This document shows positions 7,754-15,261 of a DNA stretch of 64,000 bases, in pieces. The notes under the pieces were generated by a model that worked only from the letters and a program-made list of their open reading frames with translations, was not told the DNA's origin and did no database searches. Source of the stretch: Kribbella steppae (GTDB taxonomy: Bacteria > Actinomycetota > Actinomycetes > Propionibacteriales > Kribbellaceae); the NCBI RefSeq assembly GCF_004342025.1, contig NZ_SLWN01000014.1, positions 62,001 through 126,000 of the forward strand, written 5' to 3'. The translations under genes were made by a program, and so were the position numbers. Each line of letters begins with the position of its first letter. Position 1 is the first letter of the stretch.

Positions 7754-9106
7754 TTAGTAGCGCCAGCGCAAGGCGCGAACCCGGTCTTCCAGAGACAGCG
7801 CGCCAAGTGATTGCGCGTCATGGCGTCGTACGGCGAGGAACGGGTCGACGATCGCCTCACCCAGGGCGGTGCGGATGACCGTGGAATCCGCGAGCGCCGC
7901 CAGCGCGTCCGCCAACGTGAGCGGTAGGCGGCGAACACCCATCCGTTCCAGCTCCGCCTCCGGGTACGACGCCGGATCGTGGTCCAACCCGGCCGGTAGC
8001 ACCATCTTCTGCTCGAGCCCGGTCAGCGCGCTCGCGAGGACGGCCGCGGCCGACAGGTACGCGTTGCCCGACGGATCGCCGATCTTGATCTCGCAGTTGG
8101 CCGAGTCCGGGCGGCCGGTGATGCTGCCCGGCACGTACCGCAGCGCGGCCTCGCGGTTCTCCGGACCCCAGCACGCGTACGCACCCGCCCAGTTGCCCGG
8201 CACCCGGCGATCGGCGCTGACCACACTCGGCGCGAGTACGCCGGTGAGCCCGTCCAACTCGGCCAACACACCCGCGATCAGGTGCCGCGCATGCTCCGAC
8301 GGACCGCCGTTGTCCCCGAACGGTACGCCGTTCAGCGTCGCGGAAAAGTGGATGTGCGCCCCGTTGCCGACGAACCCGGCCACGGTGATCGGCGCGAACG
8401 ACACGAGCAGGTCGTGCTTGCGAGCAACCCGGTGGACGACAAGACGCGCCAGTTGTGACTGATCGGCCGCCGCCAACGGCGACACCGGCGGCAGAGCGAC
8501 CTCGAGCTGACCCTGCGCGTACTCGGGATGCAGCTGCTCGGCCGGCACCCCGGCCGCGTCGAGTGCCTCGAGCAGATCGACCGCGAAGTCTTCCAGTTTC
8601 AGCGTCGCGAGTACGCCGTACGCCGGACCAAGCGTGGCGACCCTCGGATCGCCGGGATCGCCCGTGAACACGGTGAATTCGAGCTCGAACCCGAGCTTCA
8701 CGTCGAGCCCGGCCGCGACCGCTCGCTCCTCCTGCCGCCGCAGCGTCGCACGCTGGCAGATGTCCACCGGCTGATGCTCCTGGGACAGCTGATCGGCCGG
8801 TGCCCAGTACACGGTCTGATCAGGCCCGAGCGGCGCGGCCGACCCAAGGTCCGGCATCAGCCGGTTGTCCCCGACCGGCCCGTTCACCAGGGGCGACGAG
8901 GTGATCGCGTCGTCGGTGCACATCACCGCGAACACCGGAGACAGGCCGATCCCGTCCCGCGCCGCCGTCCGCAACCGCTGGGCCGGCACCGACTTGGCCC
9001 GGGTGATGCCAGCGTTGTCGACGATGGAGGTGATGAGCATCCGCAGGCCGCCGTCGAGGAGCGCGTTGACGTGGTCCGTGGGCGCCAGACTGTCGGTGAT
9101 GGACAC
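7754..9106 (-). CDS. Glutamine synthetase family protein (glutamate-amine ligase type)
   Basis: The 450-residue protein has the GS catalytic fold: KLGFELEFTVF carries the ExE metal ligands, NGAHIHFSATLNG is the conserved ammonium/His region, GNWAGAYACWGPENREAALR supplies ATP and glutamate-binding arginines, and NCEIKIGDPSGNAYLSAAAV ends the active site. The N-terminal half is the short beta-grasp domain of GlnA-like enzymes rather than of the main GlnA. Such paralogues in actinobacteria ligate glutamate to polyamines, ethanolamine or other amines. The adenylylation tyrosine region of GlnA-I was not seen. The gene lies 57 bp downstream of a TetR gene on the same strand and may be co-transcribed with it. 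Substrate not determinable. Confidence 0.85.
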   Translation of the reverse strand: MSITDSLAPTDHVNALLDGGLRMLITSIVDNAGITRAKSVPAQRLRTAARDGIGLSPVFAVMCTDDAITSSPLVNGPVGDNRLMPDLGSAAPLGPDQTVYWAPADQLSQEHQPVDICQRATLRRQEERAVAAGLDVKLGFELEFTVFTGDPGDPRVATLGPAYGVLATLKLEDFAVDLLEALDAAGVPAEQLHPEYAQGQLEVALPPVSPLAAADQSQLARLVVHRVARKHDLLVSFAPITVAGFVGNGAHIHFSATLNGVPFGDNGGPSEHARHLIAGVLAELDGLTGVLAPSVVSADRRVPGNWAGAYACWGPENREAALRYVPGSITGRPDSANCEIKIGDPSGNAYLSAAAVLASALTGLEQKMVLPAGLDHDPASYPEAELERMGVRRLPLTLADALAALADSTVIRTALGEAIVDPFLAVRRHDAQSLGALSLEDRVRALRWRY

Positions 9107-9163
9107 GCTGACCTTCGTACCACACGTCCTCGTGGCCTGGATCTCCCACGAGGGCCGTAAGCG

Positions 9164-9772
9164 TTAGCGAACCAGTAGCCCGTTGGCGACGATCTCGGTT
9201 GCGGTGGCGAGCAGGGCGCGGAGCTCGGCCGAGTCACGGCGGAGGCTGTCCGGCCGCCAGCCGAGGCTGATCACACCGTTCCACGCGGCCCACAGGATCG
9301 TCGCGACCTCCTCGGGATCCACCTCGCGGAGCTCGCCGGAAGCCATCCCCTGCCGCAGCGCCTCGACCAGGTGCCGGTTCTGCTCGTCGACCGCGCGGAC
9401 CAGTCGCTCCGACAGTTCCTGACCAGCCTGGTACTGACCCGGCTGGCCGGGGAACGCGAGCATCCGGAAGTAGTCCGGGTGATCCAGGTAGAAGTCGAGG
9501 TACTGCTCGGCCGCCGCGTAGATCTGCTCGGCGGGCGACCGATCCGCGGTGTACGCCCGATCCATGTAGTGCCGGTCGGCCTCGAGGGCGTGCTCGACCA
9601 CGGCCGCCTGCAGGCCGGCCTTCGAGCCGAAGTGGTTGTAGATCGACCCCACCGCCACCCCGGCCCGCTCGGCGATCTCCTCGACCGTCACGTCCTCGAC
9701 GGAGCGCTCGCTGAAGATCTCCTGGCCGGCCCGGACCAGCGCCGCCATCGTCCGTTGCTTCCGGGGATCCAC
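9164..9772 (-). CDS. TetR family transcriptional regulator
   Basis: The 202-residue protein begins with a classical TetR helix-turn-helix: RTMAALVRAGQEIFSERSVE, then VEEIAERAGVAVGSIYNHFG at about residues 29-48. The rest is the helical ligand/dimer domain with a tyrosine-rich stretch (YLDFYLDHPDYFRMLAFPG). It is divergent from the alpha/beta hydrolase gene. A TetR-like palindrome lies 16 bp upstream of this ATG and 19 bp upstream of the hydrolase start, so it probably represses both itself and the hydrolase. The glutamine-synthetase-like gene follows in the same direction. The inducer is unknown. Confidence 0.92.
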   Translation of the reverse strand: MDPRKQRTMAALVRAGQEIFSERSVEDVTVEEIAERAGVAVGSIYNHFGSKAGLQAAVVEHALEADRHYMDRAYTADRSPAEQIYAAAEQYLDFYLDHPDYFRMLAFPGQPGQYQAGQELSERLVRAVDEQNRHLVEALRQGMASGELREVDPEEVATILWAAWNGVISLGWRPDSLRRDSAELRALLATATEIVANGLLVR

Positions 9773-9787
9773 AGGCCCATGCTACGG

Positions 9788-9806
9788 TCTTGCAATCATT
9801 ACAAGA
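9788..9806. promoter_or_regulatory. Operator-like palindrome between TetR gene and hydrolase gene
   Basis: TCTTGCAATCATTACAAGA is a 19-bp imperfect palindrome centred on 9797. The outer arms TCTTG/CAAGA match fully, and the inner arms differ at one pair. Its position in the 52-bp divergent gap fits a TetR operator controlling both genes. Confidence 0.7.
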
Positions 9807-9824
9807 ACTCCCCCGGAGGTTGTG

Positions 9825-10679
9825 ATGCGCGATCCGAGGCTGGGTACGGCGCACGAGGTCGAGCTGCCGGCCGGTCCGCTGCGGTACTGCGAGACCGGCG
9901 AGGGACCGCTGATCGTGTTCGTCCACGGCTACCTGGTGAACGCGAACATCTGGCGCAAGCTCGTCCCCCTGCTCTCCCACCGCTTCCGCTGCATCACCGT
10001 CGACTGGCCGCTCGGCGCGCACCTCGTCCCGCTGAAGCGCGAAGCCGACCTGTCGCCACCCGGGATGGCCCGTCTGATCGCCGACTTCCTCGCCGCGCTC
10101 GACCTCCGCGACGTGACCCTGTTCGGCAACGACTCCGGCGGCGCCTACAGCCAGCTGGCCGCGGCCGCCCACCCCGAGCGCCTTGGCCGGCTGGTGCTGT
10201 CCTCCTGTGAAACACCGGAGAGCACCTGGCCGCCGGCCGGCTTCGGATTGCTCAAGGCAACCGCCGTACATCCGCTCAGCTACCTCACCGTGAATCAGGC
10301 CCTGCGCTGGCCGAGGATCTGGCGCTGGCGCAACACCTACGGCTGGATGGCGAAGGACCCGATCGACGCCGACATTATGCGCAGCTACATCACACCGGTC
10401 CTCAGCGACGCGGCAATCCGTCGCGACGGCCGTAAAGCCATCGGATCCGTCGACGCCCGCTACACCAAAGCCGCCGCCGCTCAACTCCCGCAGACCTTCA
10501 CCAAACCCATCGACCTTCTCTGGGCCGCCGACGACCGCGTCTTCCCCGTCGCCGACGCCCAGCGGTGCGCCGACCTCCTAGGGGCAACTCTCCAGACCGT
10601 CCCCGACGCCTACACCTACGTCGCCGAAGACCAACCCGACCACACCGCCAAACTCCTCACCGGCCTGCTCGACGGTTAG
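9825..10679 (+). CDS. Alpha/beta hydrolase
   Basis: The 284-residue protein is an alpha/beta-hydrolase-fold enzyme of the haloalkane dehalogenase/epoxide hydrolase type. The oxyanion motif is VFVHGYLVNANIW (about residue 30). The nucleophile elbow reads LFGNDSGGAYSQLAAA, so the nucleophile is probably the Asp in GNDSGG rather than a serine, as in dehalogenases and epoxide hydrolases. DLLWAADDRVFPVADA supplies the acid, and the late His is probably in AEDQPDHTAKLL. The ATG at 9825 has GGAGG 5 nt upstream; the GTG three bases earlier is too close. It is divergent from its probable TetR repressor. Its stop overlaps that of the convergent DUF1232 gene. The substrate is unknown. Confidence 0.88.
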   Translation: MRDPRLGTAHEVELPAGPLRYCETGEGPLIVFVHGYLVNANIWRKLVPLLSHRFRCITVDWPLGAHLVPLKREADLSPPGMARLIADFLAALDLRDVTLFGNDSGGAYSQLAAAAHPERLGRLVLSSCETPESTWPPAGFGLLKATAVHPLSYLTVNQALRWPRIWRWRNTYGWMAKDPIDADIMRSYITPVLSDAAIRRDGRKAIGSVDARYTKAAAAQLPQTFTKPIDLLWAADDRVFPVADAQRCADLLGATLQTVPDAYTYVAEDQPDHTAKLLTGLLDG

Positions 10680-11080
10680 TGCGGCCGGCCGAGGAGGCGC
10701 TCCAGCAACCGCGGATCACTCGGCCAGGCGGCCAGCAAGGTCTGGCGTGGGATGGAGCGGGCGGCGTACCGGAGCAACAAGACGACAGCTACTACGTCGT
10801 CGAGCGGGCCGATGACCGGGAGGAACTCGGGCAGCAGGTCGATGGGCGACAGAACCCAGAGGACCGCGATCAGCAGGGCGATCTTGGCTCGGCGCGGTAC
10901 GTCGGGATGCTTCCGCAGCGTCCGAGCGGCCGTGACACACGCCGGCAGGAACTCGGCCACCTGGCGCAGGAGACCGTTCGGCAGCCGGTGGGCGAACAGG
11001 ACCATCAGTCCGCAGCTGAGCGCCCACAGCCCGGCGAACATCCCAGCAATCACCAGCGCCTCGACCACGATCTCAACCAT
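10676..11080 (-). CDS. DUF1232 (YkvA-like) membrane protein
   Basis: The 134-residue product begins with a membrane helix (EALVIAGMFAGLWALSCGLM) and carries the DUF1232 core near its centre. That core reads VPRRAKIALLIAVLWVLSPI followed by DLLPEFLPVIGPLDD, whose SPIDLLPEFLPVIGPLDD run is the family hallmark. A third hydrophobic stretch (VVAVVLLLRYAARS) follows. Members are small integral membrane proteins of unknown role. ATG at 11080 was preferred to the long upstream frame, which overlaps the DUF72 gene. Only 9 bp separate this start from the divergent DUF72 start. Its end overlaps the stop of the alpha/beta hydrolase gene. Confidence 0.88.
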   Translation of the reverse strand: MVEIVVEALVIAGMFAGLWALSCGLMVLFAHRLPNGLLRQVAEFLPACVTAARTLRKHPDVPRRAKIALLIAVLWVLSPIDLLPEFLPVIGPLDDVVAVVLLLRYAARSIPRQTLLAAWPSDPRLLERLLGRPH

Positions 11081-11089
11081 AATCGAGGT

Positions 11090-11920
11090 GTGAAGCGTTG
11101 GTCGGACGGTTCTTACCGGGTGGGGATTTCGGGGTGGCGGTATCCGCCCTGGCGGAAGGTGTATTACCCAGAGGGGCTGCCGCAGCGGGCTGAGTTGGAG
11201 TACGTCTCCCGGCGACTGAACTCGATCGAGTTGAATGGCTCGTTCTACTCGCTGCAACGCCCGTCGTCGTACCAGCGCTGGTACGACGAGACGCCGGACG
11301 GGTTCGTGTTCTCGGTCAAGGGGCCACGTTTCGTCACGCATATGAAGAAGCTCGCCGACGTGGACGCGCCGCTGGCCAATTTCTTCGCCTCCGGTGTGCT
11401 TGCGCTAGGCAACAAACTCGGCCCGGTGCTGTGGCAACTCCCGCCCACGCTCGGGTACGACGCCGAGCGGTGCGCGAACTTCTTCGACTCGCTGCCACGG
11501 ACCACCGCAGCGGCCGCAGAAGTGGCCAGGGGTCACGACGAGCGGATGGAGGGCAGGGCGTTACTGGAGTGCGCGGTCGACATTCCGCTCAAGCATGCGA
11601 TCGAAGTTCGCCATACCAGCTTCGAGAACAAGGAGTTCGTCGAGCTGTTGCGTGAGCACGACATCGCGCTGGTCTGTGCGGACACGGCCGGCAAGTGGCC
11701 GATGTTCGACGATGTCACCTCCGACTTCGTCTACGTCCGGCTGCACGGCGCCGACGAGCTCTACGTCAGCGGGTACGACGACGAGGCCCTCGACCACTGG
11801 GCCGCGAAGATCCGGGCCTGGAACCACAAATCGTTCATCTACTTCGACAATGACGCCAAAGTCCGCGCTCCCTTCGATGCGGAAGGGCTCGCGCGGCGCC
11901 TGAAGATCACTTCGGCCTGA
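11090..11920 (+). CDS. DUF72 domain protein (YecE-like)
   Basis: The 276-residue TIM-barrel-like protein shows the DUF72 signature throughout: YRVGISGWRYPPWRKVYYPE at the start, SIELNGSFYSLQRPSSYQRW, FVFSVKGPRFVTHMKKL, LGPVLWQLPP, VRHTSFENKEFVELLREHDI, YVRLHGADELY and the closing FIYFDNDAKVRAPFDA. The biochemical role of DUF72/YecE proteins is not established. GTG at 11090 has GAGG just upstream; a second GTG at 11120 would leave more room for a promoter. The gene is divergent from DUF1232 and is followed after 22 bp by a DinB-family gene in the same direction. Confidence 0.92.
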   Translation: MKRWSDGSYRVGISGWRYPPWRKVYYPEGLPQRAELEYVSRRLNSIELNGSFYSLQRPSSYQRWYDETPDGFVFSVKGPRFVTHMKKLADVDAPLANFFASGVLALGNKLGPVLWQLPPTLGYDAERCANFFDSLPRTTAAAAEVARGHDERMEGRALLECAVDIPLKHAIEVRHTSFENKEFVELLREHDIALVCADTAGKWPMFDDVTSDFVYVRLHGADELYVSGYDDEALDHWAAKIRAWNHKSFIYFDNDAKVRAPFDAEGLARRLKITSA

Positions 11921-11942
11921 ACCGAAGTTTCCCGGCCTTAGC

Positions 11943-12416
11943 GTGAGCCGCATGACCGAGAACCCTGGAGAACTGGTGGAGCAGGCGGTCGAGCGCTCGC
12001 TCCTACTGATCGAGACCTGGCCGGCCTGGGACGGGCAGCCGCTCACGTCCGACGACGGCCGGATCTACACCCCGCACAAGGCGGTCCGCCGGATCGCGGA
12101 TCACATCATCGACCACCTCGCCGAGGTCGAGGCACTGCTGGCCGGCGTCCCGACCCAGCCGGACGAGTGGCACGCGAGTGCACTCACCGCTCCGGCGGAC
12201 CTTGCGCCGTTCACCGTGGACGACGCGAAGGAGGCCGAGCAACGGCTGCGACGGCTCGGCCGGACCTTCGCGCTGCGGTACGCCGCGGTCGATCCGGCCG
12301 AGTGGGACAAGGACCGCAGTCCCAACTGGACCCTCCGTCAGATCGCGGAGCACCTGACCGAGTCCGAGTGGTACGCCGACCAGGTCGGCAGCCTCAGAAG
12401 AGCCGAGCAGCCTTGA
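11943..12416 (+). CDS. DinB superfamily protein
   Basis: The 157-residue helical protein fits the DinB/YfiT four-helix fold: VEQAVERSLLLIETWPAWDG, then RRIADHIIDHLAEVEALLAG with a metal-type HIIDH motif, and the closing NWTLRQIAEHLTESEWYADQ with a second His in the IAEHLTESE motif typical of the family. DinB-like proteins bind a divalent metal and act mostly as thiol-dependent transferases or hydrolases of unknown substrate. GTG at 11943 or ATG at 11952 may start it. It converges on the ogt gene, and the two coding ends overlap by 23 bp. Confidence 0.8.
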   Translation: MSRMTENPGELVEQAVERSLLLIETWPAWDGQPLTSDDGRIYTPHKAVRRIADHIIDHLAEVEALLAGVPTQPDEWHASALTAPADLAPFTVDDAKEAEQRLRRLGRTFALRYAAVDPAEWDKDRSPNWTLRQIAEHLTESEWYADQVGSLRRAEQP

Positions 12417-12894
12417 CCTCGGCGGGTTCCTCCAGGTCCAGCAGGAACTGCTTCCGCTTGAGCCCACCGGCGTACCCGGTCAGGCTGCCGTTCTTCCCGA
12501 CCACGCGGTGACACGGGACGACGATCGACAGGGGGTTCTGACCGACCGCCTTCCCGACTGCCTGCGCGGTCTCGCCGAGTCGTTCCGCGATCTCGCCGTA
12601 CGACGTCGTCCCGCCGTACGGGATGTCCTCGAGCAGTGACCACACGCGGCGCTGGAACATGTCGCCGCGCAGGACGGTCGGGAGATCGAAGGAGGACCGC
12701 TCGCCGGCCAGGTACTCGTCCAGCTGGCGGCTCGCCTCGGCAATGACCGGGTCGCTGGCTGCGACCCGGTCACCGAGTGCTTCCGGCGCCGGCTTCACCC
12801 AGTGGTGCGGGAAGTAGACGCCGGCCAATGCGTTGTCGGAGGCGACCAGGGTGAGGTCCCCGATCCGGGTGCTGACGATCGCGTGCCTGTTCAT
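12394..12894 (-). CDS. ogt: Methylated-DNA--[protein]-cysteine S-methyltransferase
   Basis: The 166-residue protein removes methyl or other alkyl groups from O6 of guanine in DNA in a suicide reaction. The active-site motif IVVPCHRVVG is intact, with the acceptor Cys in PCHR. Other conserved blocks are FQRRVWSLLEDIPYGGTTSY, the helix-turn-helix GEIAERLGETAQAVGKAVGQ with the NP that follows, and GSLTGYAGGLKRKQFLL. The ATG at 12894 fits the usual short N-terminal domain; the frame extends seven codons further upstream. It is a single-domain Ogt type without the Ada N-terminal regulator. The gene is a stand-alone minus-strand unit overlapping the convergent DinB gene. Confidence 0.95.
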   Translation of the reverse strand: MNRHAIVSTRIGDLTLVASDNALAGVYFPHHWVKPAPEALGDRVAASDPVIAEASRQLDEYLAGERSSFDLPTVLRGDMFQRRVWSLLEDIPYGGTTSYGEIAERLGETAQAVGKAVGQNPLSIVVPCHRVVGKNGSLTGYAGGLKRKQFLLDLEEPAEVKAARLF

Positions 12895-12931
12895 ACCAAT
12901 GGAACGGATCCGCACCCGGACGTGTGAGGCC

Positions 12932-13771
12932 TCAGGAGCTGATGCGTTCCCGGGTCCGGCTCCGGAACTCCCGGCCGACCGTGGTCACCTCGGCATGGTG
13001 CAGGTCGGTCACCGCGATGCCCGGCGTCTTGTCCGCCGGGCCCGCGGCCACCAGCTTGCCGCGCGGATCGATCAGGCCCGACTCCAGGCCGCCGTCCGGA
13101 TTCGCCGGGACGGCCAGACTGATCCAGTAGGTGTTGTTCACGGCGGTGCCGCGGGCCTGGACCTCGATGTGCTCGTGCCCCGAGACGCCGGCGGTCGAGT
13201 ACGACACCAGTACGCCGTCGACGTCCAGCCGGTCGTACTCGGTGAACAACTCCGGGAACAGCACGTCCAGCCCGAGCGCGAGGCCGAACCGGTAGCCGTC
13301 GACCTCGAAGGTCACCGGCTCCTTCCCCGGGGCGTACATCCAGGTGATCTTCGTGGTCGACAGCGTGCGTTCGTCGTACCGCGTGACCACCTTTCCCTGG
13401 TCGGAAACGACGTACATGCTGTTGTGCGGACGGCTCGGTGTCGGCAGTTGATGCACCGAGGGAATCACCGTCCAGATCCCCAGCTCACGCGACAGCGCGG
13501 CGATCCGGTCCAACTCGTCCTGGAGCACCGCCCACTCGGCCTTGCTCCAGTCGGACGGGCCGATCTCGTCCGGGCCGAGCTCGGACATGACGCGCTTGCT
13601 GGGGAAGCAGATCGCGCCCTCGGTGAAGTGCACCAGGCGGGCACCCGCGTCGGCGGCCTGCTGCATCAGTCTGCGGACCTCCGCGCCGCTGTCGCGCAGC
13701 GCGGTGGCATCGGTCGGGTCTTCGCGAACGGTCGACTGGGCGACGGCGATTCGCAGGGTGTTTTCCGGCAT
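12932..13771 (-). CDS. Carbon-nitrogen hydrolase (nitrilase superfamily)
   Basis: The 279-residue core has the nitrilase superfamily layout. It begins LRIAVAQSTVREDPTDATAL. The catalytic Glu is in LVHFTEGAICFP, and a Lys appears in the expected second block (RTLSTTKITWMYAPGKEP). The third position, normally Cys in the CxD/E turn, reads LALGLDVLFPEL: the cysteine is not where expected. Loss of the nucleophile would make it a non-catalytic or altered member. ATG at 13771 has AGGAG 5 nt upstream; the frame continues 41 codons upstream to another ATG with its own SD (see next entry). No close partner gene on the same strand. Confidence 0.78.
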   Translation of the reverse strand: MPENTLRIAVAQSTVREDPTDATALRDSGAEVRRLMQQAADAGARLVHFTEGAICFPSKRVMSELGPDEIGPSDWSKAEWAVLQDELDRIAALSRELGIWTVIPSVHQLPTPSRPHNSMYVVSDQGKVVTRYDERTLSTTKITWMYAPGKEPVTFEVDGYRFGLALGLDVLFPELFTEYDRLDVDGVLVSYSTAGVSGHEHIEVQARGTAVNNTYWISLAVPANPDGGLESGLIDPRGKLVAAGPADKTPGIAVTDLHHAEVTTVGREFRSRTRERISS

Positions 13772-13894
13772 GTCTTCTCCTGTCAGGGACTGACTCGGGG
13801 TCGGACGGAAGTGCCGGAGGGCAGCCGTGTAGGACTCGCCCGTTTTGGCGGCGCGGGCTCGAACCCGTCGCTTGAAGTTCCTGTGCGCTGTCAT
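13772..13894 (-). other. Possible N-terminal extension of the carbon-nitrogen hydrolase
   Basis: Upstream of the core start the frame stays open for 41 codons from an ATG at 13894 preceded by GAAGG. The encoded stretch is basic and regular: TAHRNFKRRVRARAAKTGES, then YTAALRHF. It resembles short basic helical modules placed before unrelated enzymes in actinobacteria, but that resemblance is from memory. It may be a real N-terminal DNA- or partner-binding tag, or a tiny separate ORF fused by chance. Confidence 0.4.
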
Positions 13895-14091
13895 CTGGCC
13901 TTCCACGCACTCGCACGCGATCCCCCCAGCGATCCCGTCCGAGGCGGCTGACCAGGACGAGCGACCCGAGACAGGAAGTCCCTTTGCCTCTTGCAACGAG
14001 ACCGAGCTGGGGCCGGTCAACAGAGGTGGGGCGCAGGTCACGCCGAGCCCACATCTTTCCGGACTGCGATTGCCATCGTCAAGCAGGACCT

Positions 14092-14179
14092 AACGACAGG
14101 AGGTGTGGGGTCCTGAGCGCGGTTTCGGGTGGACCGTACGCCTGCGAGGCGCCGCCGACGCGGGACACCTCCTGTCGTT
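14092..14179. promoter_or_regulatory. 15-bp perfect inverted repeat upstream of fgd
   Basis: AACGACAGGAGGTGT (14092-14106) is repeated in exact reverse complement at 14165-14179, with a 58-bp interval. It lies in the roughly 360-bp gap between the carbon-nitrogen hydrolase and fgd, about 80 bp before the fgd start. One arm contains an SD-like AGGAGGTG. It could be a leader structure or paired operator arms. The rest of the gap shows no gene I can support. Confidence 0.5.
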
Positions 14180-14256
14180 CGGTCCCCCGGGGCATAACCG
14201 CTGGGAGGATGGGGTTGTCTGTGAGGACCGAAGCAGAGGATGGACGGGAGCAGAGG

Positions 14257-15261
14257 GTGAGCATTCGAGTCGGGTACAAAGCGTCGGCGGAGCAGTTCGG
14301 ACCGCGGGACCTGGTGGAGTACTCCGTCCGGGCCGAGGAGCTCGGGCTCGACAGTGTGACCGTGTCGGACCACTTTCTGCCGTGGCGGCACGAGGGCGGC
14401 CACGCGCCGTTCGCGCTCGCCTGGCTGGCGGCGGTCGGGGAGCGGACCAACCGGGTGCTGCTGGGGACGTCGGTGCTCACGCCGACCTTCCGGTACAACC
14501 CGGCGGTGATCGCCCAGGCGTTCGCCACCCTGGGGGTGCTGTACCCGGACCGGGTGATGCTCGGGGTCGGCACCGGTGAGGCGCTGAACGAGATCGCCGT
14601 GTCCGGGCGGGAGTGGCCCGAGTTCAAGGAGCGGTTCGCCCGGCTGCGGGAGTCGGTGCAGCTGATCCGCGACCTGTGGACGAAGGAGGGCGTCAGCTCC
14701 GAGGGCCCGTACTACCCGACCGTCGACGCGTTCATCTACGACCGGCCGGAGACCCCGCTCAAGGTGTACGTCGCCGCCGGCGGACCGCTCGTGGCCAGGT
14801 ACGCCGGCCGCGCGGGCGACGGCTTCATCGCGACGTCCGGTAAGGGCATGGACCTCTACACCGAGAAGCTGATCCCCGCCGTGAAGGAGGGCGCGGAGAA
14901 GGCCGGCAAGAAGTTCGAGGACCTGGACCGGATGCTCGAGGTCAAGGTCTCCTACGACCGCGACCCGGAGCAGGCGCTGGAGAACACCCGGTTCTGGGCG
15001 CCGCTGTCGCTGACGCCGGAGCAGAAGCACAGCGTGACCAGTGCGACCGAGATGGAGCGGCTGGCCGACGAGCTGCCGATCGAGCAGGTCGCCCAGCGCT
15101 GGATCGTCGCGTCCGACCCGGAAGAGGTCGTCAAGCAACTCCGGCCGTACCTGGACGCCGGCTTCAACCACTTCGTCGTCCACGGCCCGGGCAACGACCA
15201 GGAGCGGTTCCTGACCCAGTTCACCGAGGACGTCCTCCCGCTGCTCCGGAAGCTGAGCTAG
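14257..15261 (+). CDS. fgd: F420-dependent glucose-6-phosphate dehydrogenase
   Basis: The protein oxidises glucose-6-phosphate to 6-phosphogluconolactone, reducing coenzyme F420, and feeds F420H2-dependent reductases. It is collinear with the mycobacterial enzyme: VGYKASAEQFGPRDLVE, the catalytic His/Trp region VSDHFLPWRHEGGHAPF, LLGTSVLTPTFRYNPAVIAQ, GVGTGEALNEIAVSG with the acidic catalytic residue, YAGRAGDGFIATSGKG for substrate phosphate and NTRFWAPLSLTPEQKHS. Length from GTG at 14257 is 334 residues, matching the family; GTG at 14221 and the ATG just before it are alternatives with a GGGAGG nearby. It is convergent with the IclR gene, and the two stops overlap. The presence of fgd implies an F420-producing actinobacterium. 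Confidence 0.95.
   Translation: MSIRVGYKASAEQFGPRDLVEYSVRAEELGLDSVTVSDHFLPWRHEGGHAPFALAWLAAVGERTNRVLLGTSVLTPTFRYNPAVIAQAFATLGVLYPDRVMLGVGTGEALNEIAVSGREWPEFKERFARLRESVQLIRDLWTKEGVSSEGPYYPTVDAFIYDRPETPLKVYVAAGGPLVARYAGRAGDGFIATSGKGMDLYTEKLIPAVKEGAEKAGKKFEDLDRMLEVKVSYDRDPEQALENTRFWAPLSLTPEQKHSVTSATEMERLADELPIEQVAQRWIVASDPEEVVKQLRPYLDAGFNHFVVHGPGNDQERFLTQFTEDVLPLLRKLS

Noticed and set aside
9234..10484. 416-codon minus frame spanning the TetR and hydrolase genes
   Set aside because: Crosses two divergent genes and their operator; glycine/arginine-rich without motifs.
13895..14256. Riboswitch in the long leader between the carbon-nitrogen hydrolase and fgd
   Set aside because: No known riboswitch consensus could be traced; only the inverted repeat is supported.
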